Positions 56,895-64,000 of a DNA stretch of 64,000 nucleotides are shown here, one piece after another; the stretch's first letter is position 1; every line of letters starts with the position of its first letter. The DNA lies in the NCBI GenBank assembly GCA_965279355.1, contig OZ257155.1, positions 558,001-622,000 on the forward strand, in the 5' to 3' direction. The stretch is from G965279355 sp965279355 (GTDB lineage: Bacteria; Pseudomonadota; Alphaproteobacteria; CACIAM-22H2). The notes beneath the pieces are model-generated. The model ran no database searches and had not been told where the DNA came from. It worked only from the letters and a program-made list of their open reading frames with translations. The position numbers were made by a program, and so were the translations under genes.

Positions 56895-58028
56895 TCAGCC
56901 CCGACGAGTGGGAGCTGCCGGTGCCGCCTGCGCACGCGGCGGTGCCATCTTCGTGCGGTTCTGCCCCATGTAGTTGTCGAAGGTATTCTCGGTTACCCGG
57001 AACCACTGCAACTGCTCGTCGCGGAAGCGCCGGAAAGCTTCATAGACCTTCTTGAACTTCGGGTTGGCCGCTGCCGTCTCTTCGTAAAGCTCATTGGTTG
57101 CCTTGAGGCAGGCATCCATGACTTCTTTGCTGAAGGGACGAAGCAGTGCACCGCCCGCAATAAGGCGGCGCAATGCAGCCGGGTTCTGGGCGTCGTACTT
57201 GGCCATCATCCAGCCATGCGCGTCGGCGCAGGCTGCTTCGAGGATCGCCTTGTTCTCGCCTGACAGACCGGCCCACTGAGTGGTGTTCACATAGGCCGAC
57301 AATTGCGGACCACCTTCCCACCAACCGGGGTAGTAGTAGTACTTCGCGACCTTGTTGAAGCCGAGCTTCTCGTCATCGTAGGGCCCGACCCATTCGGCGG
57401 CGTCGATCGTGCCTTTCTCCAGAGACGGATAGATATCGCCGCCGGGGATCTGCTGCGGCACCGCGCCGAGCTTGGCCAGCACCTGACCGGCAAAACCACC
57501 GATACGCATCTTGAGACCTTGCAGATCCGCGACAGTCTTGATTTCCTTGCGGAACCAACCACCCATCTGGGCGCCGGTATTGCCGCAAGGGATCGCGTAG
57601 ATATTGTAGTCGCGGAAGAACTCGTTCATCAACTCGCGGCCGCCGCCGAAATACATCCACGCGCTCTGCTGGCGTTCGTTGAGGCCGAACGGCACCGCCG
57701 TATCGAATGCAAAAGTCGGATCTTTTCCGATGAAGTAGTAACTGGCCGTATGCCCCATCTCGACCGTGTTGCCCTGAACGGCGTCGACGACACCGAACGC
57801 CGGTACGATTTCGCCGGCGGCAAACACTCGGATCTGGAACTTGCCGCCCGTCGCGTCATGCACGCGCTTGGCCATGTGTTCGGCCGCGCCGTAAATGGTG
57901 TCGAGGCTCTTCGGGAAGCTGGAGGCGAGCCGCCAGCGGATATCGGCAGATTGTGCGATCGCCGGGGCAGCCAACGCGCTGGCCGCGACGCCGATACCAG
58001 CGCCTTTGAGAAATTTACGTCTTTGCAT
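56895..58028 (-). CDS. TRAP transporter substrate-binding protein (DctP/TakP-like)
   Basis: Periplasmic solute receptor, 377 residues, with a Tat signal (QRRKFLKGAGIGVAASALAAPAIA-Q). The mature N-terminus IRWRLASSFPKSLDTIYGAAEHMAKRV and the conserved Arg region LQGLKMRIGGFAGQVL are typical of the TakP group, which binds 2-oxo acids; lactate or mandelate are other options. I choose the ATG at 58028, with AGAGGA about nine bases upstream. It is convergent with dctQM and shares their terminator. The C-terminal tail is Ala/Pro-rich. Confidence 0.92.
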   Translation of the reverse strand: MQRRKFLKGAGIGVAASALAAPAIAQSADIRWRLASSFPKSLDTIYGAAEHMAKRVHDATGGKFQIRVFAAGEIVPAFGVVDAVQGNTVEMGHTASYYFIGKDPTFAFDTAVPFGLNERQQSAWMYFGGGRELMNEFFRDYNIYAIPCGNTGAQMGGWFRKEIKTVADLQGLKMRIGGFAGQVLAKLGAVPQQIPGGDIYPSLEKGTIDAAEWVGPYDDEKLGFNKVAKYYYYPGWWEGGPQLSAYVNTTQWAGLSGENKAILEAACADAHGWMMAKYDAQNPAALRRLIAGGALLRPFSKEVMDACLKATNELYEETAAANPKFKKVYEAFRRFRDEQLQWFRVTENTFDNYMGQNRTKMAPPRAQAAPAAPTRRG

Positions 58029-58182
58029 GTGAAGCGTCCTCTCCAGTGATAGTTTTTTCAGGTCCTTAGGGGGCCTTTTCGGACGGCGCACAGACGCCAT
58101 CGCTGCGGCATAGAATAGTACAGCCGAGGGCAGCTTGAGTAGCCGGAAAGCGGAAAGAGCAAAGAGCCCTTTTGGGGACAGG

Positions 58183-58779
58183 TCAGCCCTGCTTGCGGGC
58201 CTCGACGGCACGCCAGGCGAGCGGCAGGACCGCCGCGGCCAGGGCCAGTTTCACCACCGAGCCGGCGAGAAACGGGGTTAGGCCGCCGGCGATCGCCTTC
58301 TCCCAGCCGATCAGCGTGGCCAGCCACGCGACACCGGGGGCAAAGAGCAGGACGGTGCCGATGGCCAGCGCCGCGACCGACAGAACCGGCTTCCGGTCCC
58401 AGCCCCGCTCCGCCAGCCAGCCCATGAGCCAGGCGACCAGTACAAAACCAGCCAGGAAGCCCCCCGTCGGGCCGGCCATATAGGCGAGACCGATGCCGCG
58501 CTCGGGCGTTCCCGAAAACACCGGGAGGCCGGCCGCCCCTTCCAGCAGATACAGGATCACCGTCGCCGCCCCGAGGCGCGAGCCGTAAGTCATGCCGATC
58601 ACCAGCACGACGAAGGACTGCATTGTCATCGGCACCGGCCACATCGGCACGCTCGCCTTCGCGGAGGCCCAGAGCAGCAGACTGCCCAGCACAGCGAGAA
58701 TCACCTGCCGCACAAGCGGGCGGTCGGTGGCCGGCCACAGGTGATCGACAAGCGGACGATGCGTAGCGGCGGTGATCAT
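58183..58779 (-). CDS. bioY: Biotin transporter BioY
   Basis: Substrate-binding (S) component of an ECF-type biotin importer, 198 residues with six helices. The BioY signature is visible: KASVPMWPVPMTMQSFVVLVIGMTYG, YLLEGAAGLPVFSG and GPTGGFLAGFVLVAWLMG. No bioM or bioN is next to it; many bacteria use a solitary BioY or a shared energising module. The 60-base gap to parC and the upstream region show no biotin operator that I recognise. Confidence 0.95.
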   Translation of the reverse strand: MITAATHRPLVDHLWPATDRPLVRQVILAVLGSLLLWASAKASVPMWPVPMTMQSFVVLVIGMTYGSRLGAATVILYLLEGAAGLPVFSGTPERGIGLAYMAGPTGGFLAGFVLVAWLMGWLAERGWDRKPVLSVAALAIGTVLLFAPGVAWLATLIGWEKAIAGGLTPFLAGSVVKLALAAAVLPLAWRAVEARKQG

Positions 58780-58839
58780 GACGGTCTCTCCCTCGGCGAC
58801 TTCTGCGATGTTCCTACGCCAATCCAGGCGCCCCGTAAA

Positions 58840-61062
58840 TCAGGTCAGGCGGAAACCCTTGGGCGGCAGCAGGCCGGCCTGACCGCGCTCGCCGAGCCAG
58901 TTCTTGGGCGCGTTTTCCTTCTTGTCGCTGTCCTTGAAGCCGACGGGCCAGCCATTCTCGAAGGTGAAGGTGCGCACCGTCTCGAGCTCGCTATTCTTCG
59001 ACTTCTGCAGCGTAACGCCGCGCCCGCGATTCATTTCAGGCAGTTCCGACAGCTTGAACAGCAGCAGCTTGCGGTTCCTGCCCATCACCGCGACCGTGTC
59101 GCCTTCAACAAAGGTACAGGACCGCGCCGTGACGCCTTCGCCGACATTCAGCACCTGCTTGCCGGCGCGGGTCTGCGCGATCACTTCATCTTCGGGCACG
59201 ACGAAACCACGGCCGTCGCTGGCCGCGACCAGCAGCTTGCGCCCGGGCTTGTGCAGGAACACGTCGACGATCTCGGCATCGCCCATCTCGACCAGCATCT
59301 TCAGGTTCTCGCCGTCGCCGCGACCACGCGGCAGACGATCCCCGGGAATCATGTAGAAGCGACCGTTGCTGGCGAACACCATCAGCCTGTCGGTGCTTTC
59401 TGCCCTGAAATCGAAGCGCGCCTCGTCGCCCTCTTTGTAGCGGACCTCGCCGATCGCCTTGTCTTCCATATGGCCTTTGAAGGCACGCACCCAGCCCTTC
59501 GCCGAAACGACGATCGTCACTGGCTCGCGCTCAATCAGCGCCTCGATCGGCACGATCACCGCCGGCGGCGCATCGGCCAGTTCCGTGCGGCGCTTGCCCA
59601 GCGGCGTCTTCTCGCCGAACCGGGTGCGGATATCCGTGACTTCCGCGCTGATCGCCTGCCAGCGGCGATCCTCGTCCTTGAGCAGCCGGTTGATCTCTTT
59701 CTTCTCTTCCGAAAGCTTGTCGTGCTCGTTCTTGATCTCGACCTCTTCAAGCTTCCGCAAGGCGCGCAGGCGCATGTTCAGGATCGCGTCAGCCTGAACG
59801 TCAGTCAGCTTCCACTTCTTCATCATCACCGCTTTTGGGTCATCCTCCGTGCGGATGATGCGGATCACGGCGTCGATGTTGAGATAGGCGATCAGGTAGC
59901 CGGCCAGGACTTCCAGCCGCCGCTCGATATTCCCGAGGCGGAAGCGCGACCGGCGCAGCAGCACTTCGTGACGATGATCGAGGAACGCCTGCAGCACGTC
60001 GCGCAGGGGCATGACCCGAGGCACGCCGTCCTTGTCCAGGACGTTCATGTTGAAGGAGATGCGCGCCTCAAGTTCGGTCTGACGAAACATCGATTCCATC
60101 AGCACCTTGGCATCGACATTGCGGCTCTTGGGTTCAAGCACCAGCCGGATGTCTTCGGCGGATTCATCGCGGATGTCGCCGAGCAGCGCCAGCTTACGGT
60201 CCTGCAGCAGTTCGGCTACCCGCTCGATCAGGCGAGACTTCTGCACCTGATAGGGAATTTCGGTGACGATGATCTGATACTGGCCCAGGCCGATTTTTTC
60301 CTCGTGCCATTTCGCGCGCACGCGGAACGAACCGCGGCCCGTCGCGTAGGCCTGCTCGATCGCTTCGCGGCTTTCGACCAACACGCCACCGGTCGGAAAA
60401 TCCGGCCCCTTGAGCAGTTCGACCAGCTTGCTGTTGTGCGATTTCGGAAACTTGATGAGATGCAGCAGCGCCGTGCATATCTCGCCGACATTGTGCGGCG
60501 GAATGCTGGTCGCCATGCCGACCGCGATGCCGTTCGATCCGTTAGCCAGAAGATTGGGAAAGCGCCCCGGCAGGACGATCGGCTCTTCGCCTTCGCCATC
60601 ATAGGTCTGGCGGAAATCGACAGAGTCCTCGTCGATGCCGTGCAGCAATTCCTTGGCCACCTCGGTCATACGCGCTTCGGTGTACCGCATGGCCGCGGCG
60701 CTATCGCCGTCGATATTGCCGAAATTGCCCTGCCCGTCGACCAGCGGATAACGCTGCGCAAATTCCTGTGCCAGACGGACCAGCGCGTCATAGACCGAGA
60801 CGTCGCCATGCGGGTGATACTTACCGATGACGTCGCCGACGACGCGAGCGCATTTCTTGAACCCCGAAGCGGGGTCGAGATGAAGCTGCTGCATGGCGAA
60901 GAGCAGCCGCCGATGGACGGGCTTCAGGCCGTCGCGCACATCCGGCAGCGACCGCGACATGATGGTCGACAGCGCATAGGACAGGTAGCGCTGGCCCAGA
61001 GCATCGGCGAGGGAAGTCGGCCGGATCTCTGCGGCAACGACGTTGGAAGGGGTTTTGGCCAT
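58840..61062 (-). CDS. parC: DNA topoisomerase IV subunit A
   Basis: Breaks and rejoins DNA to decatenate chromosomes, working with ParE. The 740-residue protein has the winged-helix/tower core with the catalytic Tyr127 in AMRYTEARMT and a C-terminal beta-propeller of the ParC type (shorter than GyrA, lacking the GyrA box). In the quinolone region, the residues aligned with E. coli ParC Ser80 and Glu84 are Val88 and Asp92. The ParC N-terminus LADALGQRYLSYALSTIMSRSLPD is diagnostic. recO is upstream with 23 bases between them. Confidence 0.96.
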   Translation of the reverse strand: MAKTPSNVVAAEIRPTSLADALGQRYLSYALSTIMSRSLPDVRDGLKPVHRRLLFAMQQLHLDPASGFKKCARVVGDVIGKYHPHGDVSVYDALVRLAQEFAQRYPLVDGQGNFGNIDGDSAAAMRYTEARMTEVAKELLHGIDEDSVDFRQTYDGEGEEPIVLPGRFPNLLANGSNGIAVGMATSIPPHNVGEICTALLHLIKFPKSHNSKLVELLKGPDFPTGGVLVESREAIEQAYATGRGSFRVRAKWHEEKIGLGQYQIIVTEIPYQVQKSRLIERVAELLQDRKLALLGDIRDESAEDIRLVLEPKSRNVDAKVLMESMFRQTELEARISFNMNVLDKDGVPRVMPLRDVLQAFLDHRHEVLLRRSRFRLGNIERRLEVLAGYLIAYLNIDAVIRIIRTEDDPKAVMMKKWKLTDVQADAILNMRLRALRKLEEVEIKNEHDKLSEEKKEINRLLKDEDRRWQAISAEVTDIRTRFGEKTPLGKRRTELADAPPAVIVPIEALIEREPVTIVVSAKGWVRAFKGHMEDKAIGEVRYKEGDEARFDFRAESTDRLMVFASNGRFYMIPGDRLPRGRGDGENLKMLVEMGDAEIVDVFLHKPGRKLLVAASDGRGFVVPEDEVIAQTRAGKQVLNVGEGVTARSCTFVEGDTVAVMGRNRKLLLFKLSELPEMNRGRGVTLQKSKNSELETVRTFTFENGWPVGFKDSDKKENAPKNWLGERGQAGLLPPKGFRLT

Positions 61063-61085
61063 ACTTTTGCGAATCCGAGGGGGTC

Positions 61086-61835
61086 TTAACGATTGGCGGG
61101 GAGTGTAGTGACTCGGCGCCAGCGATCAACAAACCGCGTACGGGCCGGCGGCTCCGGTTTTTCGTGCGGTGCGAGGACATGGCGCTCCAGAAAATGCCCG
61201 GTAATCCGCAGTCCCTCACCGACGGCCAGCGAATCGGGTGCCTCCGCCCCGGAGAAGAACGCCGGCAGCGCAAAGAGCTTGTCGGCAAAGGGAGCCCCCG
61301 CCTCCCGGCTGACCGCCCGGCCCGTCCGGGGGGAAATATAGGCGAGATCGGTCCGCTGGCCGGTCACCGCGCAAGTCTCCAGATCGAGCCCGAAGCCCAG
61401 TTCGGCCAGGCAGATCGCCTCCCAGCGGACATAGGCCGCCCCGGCCAGTTCCGGCGACTGACCGCCATCAAGTTCCTGGAGCAGCGTCACGGTCCCGTCG
61501 AACAGGGCCGGATGCGGCTCCCGCTCGGGCACCGCCGATTCCAGCACCGCGCAGGCGGACGCGATGGCGCCCAGATGCAATGCGTCATCCATCGCCCGCG
61601 CCGCGAAGCCGTCCACCAGTTCGCCAGTCAATGTGCCGAGATGCTCGGCGAGCCGCGCCCGCCATTGTGCCGCGACAAGATTGCCGGACTGCCACAGCGC
61701 CGAAGCCCGCTTCCCCGCCCCGCCCCGCACCAGGCCGGAATGACGCCCGTGCTCGCGGGTCAGCAGCGAGACGACGGCGGCATTCTCGCCATGACGGCGG
61801 CGCGACAGCACGATGCCTTGATCGGACCAGTCCAT
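61086..61835 (-). CDS. recO: DNA repair protein RecO
   Basis: Mediator that loads RecA onto SSB-coated DNA in the RecFOR pathway. The 249-residue protein starts with the OB-fold MDWSDQGIVLSRRRHGENAAVVSLLTREHGRHSG and continues with the helical domain (EAICLAELGFGLDLETCAVTG). It lies between era and parC, and era-recO is a conserved pair. The 57-base gap to era carries no feature. Confidence 0.94.
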   Translation of the reverse strand: MDWSDQGIVLSRRRHGENAAVVSLLTREHGRHSGLVRGGAGKRASALWQSGNLVAAQWRARLAEHLGTLTGELVDGFAARAMDDALHLGAIASACAVLESAVPEREPHPALFDGTVTLLQELDGGQSPELAGAAYVRWEAICLAELGFGLDLETCAVTGQRTDLAYISPRTGRAVSREAGAPFADKLFALPAFFSGAEAPDSLAVGEGLRITGHFLERHVLAPHEKPEPPARTRFVDRWRRVTTLPANR

Positions 61836-61892
61836 CGTACAGGGTTAGCGTGATTCCACCGGGGCGTACACGCCGATCGGCTCAGTCCGTTC

Positions 61893-62804
61893 TCACGCGT
61901 CGTATTCGAGGCCCCAGAGCTTGTAGAAGTCGCGGCGTTCGTCCCAGTTCTCAGCCACCTTCACATGCAGCATGAGGTGGATCTTGCGGTCGAGCAGGCG
62001 CTGTAGTTCCAGGCGGGACGACTGACCGATCGTTTTGATCTGCGCCCCTTTGGCACCGATCACGATCTTGCGCTGGCCTTCCTTGCGCACGTAGATCACC
62101 TGATTGACCCGCGCGCTGCCGTCAGCGGCTTCCTCCCAGGACTCGGTTTCCACGGCGAGGCTGTAGGGAATCTCCTGCCGCAGTTGCCGGAAGGCGTGTT
62201 CGCGCGTTACCTCGGCAGCCAGCAGCCGCATCGGCATATCGGTGGTTTCGTCTTCGGGGTACAGAAACGGCCCGGCCGGCATATGACTGGCCAGCCATTT
62301 TTTGAGATCGGCAACCCCGTCACCGGTTTCCGCCGAGATCATGAATGTGTGGTCGAAATGATGCAGCTGGTTCAGTTGGTCGGCGAGTTCCAGCAGCACC
62401 GGCCGTTTCACCAGATCCACCTTGTTGATGATGAGCGCAACGGCGACCTTGCGCTCCTTCACACCTTCGATGAGAGCCCGCGTCCCTTCATCGATGCCGT
62501 GCTTGGCATCGATCATCAGCAATGCGCCATCGGCATCCTCGGCGGTGCGCCATGCGCTATCCACCATGGCGCGATCCAGCCGCCGCTTCGGACCAAAAAT
62601 ACCGGGCGTGTCATGCAGGACGATCTGCGCGTTGCCTTCGATGGCAATGCCGGTGATCCGGGTGCGGGTCGTTTGCACCTTCGGACTGACAATCGACACC
62701 TTGCTGCCGACCAGCCGGTTGACCAGGGTCGACTTGCCAACATTGGGCACGCCCAGAATGGCGACCACCCCGCAGCGGGTTTCAGGTGTCTCTGTTGTTA
62801 TCAT
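61893..62804 (-). CDS. era: GTPase Era
   Basis: Essential GTPase for 16S rRNA maturation and 30S assembly. The 303-residue protein has G1 GVPNVGKSTLVNR, switch II DTPG, G4 NKVD and a C-terminal KH domain (VIGAKGAQIKTIGQSSRLELQRLL) that binds the 3' end of 16S rRNA. The start overlaps the rnc stop (ATGA at 62801-62804), the widely conserved rnc-era arrangement. Confidence 0.97.
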   Translation of the reverse strand: MITTETPETRCGVVAILGVPNVGKSTLVNRLVGSKVSIVSPKVQTTRTRITGIAIEGNAQIVLHDTPGIFGPKRRLDRAMVDSAWRTAEDADGALLMIDAKHGIDEGTRALIEGVKERKVAVALIINKVDLVKRPVLLELADQLNQLHHFDHTFMISAETGDGVADLKKWLASHMPAGPFLYPEDETTDMPMRLLAAEVTREHAFRQLRQEIPYSLAVETESWEEAADGSARVNQVIYVRKEGQRKIVIGAKGAQIKTIGQSSRLELQRLLDRKIHLMLHVKVAENWDERRDFYKLWGLEYDA

Positions 62805-63532
62805 GACTTGCCTTGAAGGCGGAGCAGCAGGATCGCGGCTGCTTCCTGCTCCGCCATGCGTTTGGACTGGCCCTTCGCCGTGACGGGATCATGGCCGGGA
62901 ACCGATACTTCAATGATGAAGGCCGGACGATGCGCCGGTCCGGTCGAACTGACAACGCGATATTGCGGCAGAGCCTTGCCACGCGCCTGCGCCCATTCCT
63001 GCAACGCCGTTTTGGCGTCGCTCGGCGGGATCGTGAGTTCGGCGATCAACGGTTCGAAGTGCGTCGCCAGGAACCGTCCGGCGACCTCCATACCGCCATC
63101 GCGATATAGCGCACCCATCACCGCCTCGAACGCATCCGACAGGACGGCCGGATTGTCGCCGCCGCCAGCGTGGGCCTCGCCTGTCGATAGTCGAAGATAA
63201 CGGCCAAGATCGATGGTCCTCGCAAGCGCCGCCAGACTGTCGCGATTGACCAGATGCGCGAAGCGTCGGGCAATCGCACCTTCTTCGTCTTCGGGATAGC
63301 GCGCCAGAAGCAGTCCAGCCACGGCAAGACCAACGACACGGTCGCCCAAAAATTCCAGACGGTCGAACTGTTCCCCGCCGCGCTGCCGTCCAAGACTGGA
63401 ATGGTGGAGAGCGGACATCAACAGACTGCGGTCAGCAAACCGGTGCCCAAGCGCTGTTTCCAGCGGAGCAACGTCCTCGGCGGCGACGCCCGAAGGGCGG
63501 TCACCGTTGGAGCCTTCACGGCGGCGACGCAT
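62801..63532 (-). CDS. rnc: Ribonuclease III
   Basis: Double-stranded-RNA endonuclease for rRNA and mRNA processing. The 243-residue protein has the nuclease signature DRLEFLGDRVVGL, with the second acidic cluster in SDAFEAVMGALYRDGG, and a C-terminal dsRBD (DAKTALQEWAQARGKALPQYRV). I start at the ATG at 63532, after the lepB stop; the frame opens further upstream inside lepB but gives no family-like extension. Translationally coupled to era. Confidence 0.96.
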   Translation of the reverse strand: MRRRREGSNGDRPSGVAAEDVAPLETALGHRFADRSLLMSALHHSSLGRQRGGEQFDRLEFLGDRVVGLAVAGLLLARYPEDEEGAIARRFAHLVNRDSLAALARTIDLGRYLRLSTGEAHAGGGDNPAVLSDAFEAVMGALYRDGGMEVAGRFLATHFEPLIAELTIPPSDAKTALQEWAQARGKALPQYRVVSSTGPAHRPAFIIEVSVPGHDPVTAKGQSKRMAEQEAAAILLLRLQGKS

Positions 63533-63543
63533 GGTCACCGAAA

Positions 63544-64000
63544 TCAGCGGATCACGTTGAACAGCCGTCCGAACCGCGTCGCCGACGGCCAGTTCCAAAG
63601 TTCGTAGAGGGCGGCGGTTCCGTCGGTGGAGAAGAAGATGATCTCCGCGCGTCCAACGAGGTTGTCGGCTGGAATAAATCCGACCCCGCCGCGATTGGGC
63701 GGCGTACGGCTGTCGAGAGAGTTGTCGCGATTGTCGCCCATCGCAAAGAAATGACCGGCCGGTACGACAAATTCAGGCGTGTTGTCGACTTCGCCGTTGT
63801 CGCCGCGTTCTTCGAGAATGCGATGCGTGCGGCCGTTCGGTAGCGTCTCGATGTATTGCGGCACCCGGCGCGTGAAGCGGCCGTCGGTCTCCACGAAATC
63901 GTCGATCCGCTCGCGCAGCACCGGCGCGCCGTTGATCTGGAGGATGCCTTCCCTCACCTGAATGCGATCGCCGGGCAGCCCGACGATGCGCTTGATGTAG
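63544..64000 (-). CDS. lepB: Signal peptidase I, C-terminal part
   Basis: Partial gene: the 5' end, including the membrane anchor and catalytic Ser, lies beyond the window. The visible part begins YIKRIVGLPGDRIQV, where the Lys is the general base, and includes GHFFAMGDNRDNSLDSR, the conserved box E, and PADNLVGRAEIIFFS near the end. It removes Sec signal peptides at the inner membrane. Order lepB-rnc-era is standard in proteobacteria. Confidence 0.96.
   Translation of the reverse strand, partial: YIKRIVGLPGDRIQVREGILQINGAPVLRERIDDFVETDGRFTRRVPQYIETLPNGRTHRILEERGDNGEVDNTPEFVVPAGHFFAMGDNRDNSLDSRTPPNRGGVGFIPADNLVGRAEIIFFSTDGTAALYELWNWPSATRFGRLFNVIR

Noticed and set aside
58741..61089. A 782-codon open frame on the plus strand antisense to parC
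   Set aside because: It mirrors parC codon by codon in a GC-rich genome, where antisense frames stay open by chance. It has no ribosome site or recognisable domain.
1..64000. tRNA, rRNA, insertion sequences, prophage genes and attachment sites
   Set aside because: I looked through the gaps for tRNA-like cloverleafs, transposase or integrase motifs and terminal repeats, and saw none. A tRNA or Rfam scan would be needed to be certain.

Overview
The window is a stretch of GC-rich chromosome from a motile, Gram-negative alphaproteobacterium, most like the Rhodospirillales and their relatives. The evidence is gene order: mltG-fabF-acpP-fabG-fabD, rpsF-rpsR-DUF2232-rplI, dnaB-alr-mlaE-mlaF-radA-cvpA-purF, der-bamB-TPR protein, and parC/recO/era-rnc-lepB. 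Alphaproteobacterial regulatory sites are also visible: a TTAA-N7-TTAAC CtrA site before motA and a GGAAC-N16-CGTT EcfG-type promoter before a small secreted protein. I see no tRNA, rRNA, insertion sequence, prophage or CRISPR array. The assignment is inferred from synteny and sites, not from a search.

Layout. 1-4.6 kb: fatty-acid synthesis genes (minus strand), interrupted by a DUF6152/DUF6644 pair. 5.2-7.9 kb: ribosomal protein operon with a strong promoter, a structured leader and a terminator. 7.9-15.1 kb: accessory metabolism (a 2-oxoglutarate oxygenase, an orphan ABC substrate-binding protein, a Rieske oxygenase, cyclopropane fatty acid synthase, a thioredoxin-reductase-like protein and an ECF42-type sigma factor with its YCII partner). 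15.3-17.0 kb: a two-part UGSC-family protein. 17.1-26.9 kb: one long run of housekeeping genes from dnaB to hemD. 26.9-30.3 kb: der, bamB and a TPR membrane protein on the other strand. 30.4-37.2 kb: signalling and envelope genes (redoxin, DUF2794, HPt, rhomboid, CoA-transferase, receiver, penicillin-acylase family). 37.2-43.3 kb: accessory enzymes and a nickel/cobalt exporter pair. 43.4-45.5 kb: motAB. 45.6-48.9 kb: a cobalamin riboswitch and nrdAB. 48.9-54.6 kb: a secreted CHAT-domain TPR protein, a MetE-like protein, an RDD protein and bpt. 54.8-58.8 kb: a TRAP transporter and bioY. 58.8-64 kb: parC, recO, era, rnc and lepB.

How it fits together. Most of the window is core genome: lipid, wall, ribosome, replication, purine, outer-membrane assembly and protein-export functions. 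Regulation is the richer part. The AdoCbl riboswitch before nrdAB should turn off the oxygen-dependent reductase when B12 is plentiful, which predicts a B12-dependent class II reductase elsewhere in the genome. DnaA-box-like 9-mers precede both dnaB and nrdAB, a CtrA site precedes motAB, and an orphan HPt protein and an orphan receiver lie 2.2 kb apart.

Less explained are a 61-nt nested inverted-repeat structure before the receiver gene, a periplasmic CHAT protease, a UGSC-type redox protein with a large unknown C-terminal domain, an SDR enzyme whose catalytic Lys is Gln, and a GGDR repeat at the N-terminus of ribosomal protein S18. I found no multigene defence or mobile system; the CHAT protein and the structured receiver leader are the best candidates for undescribed biology.
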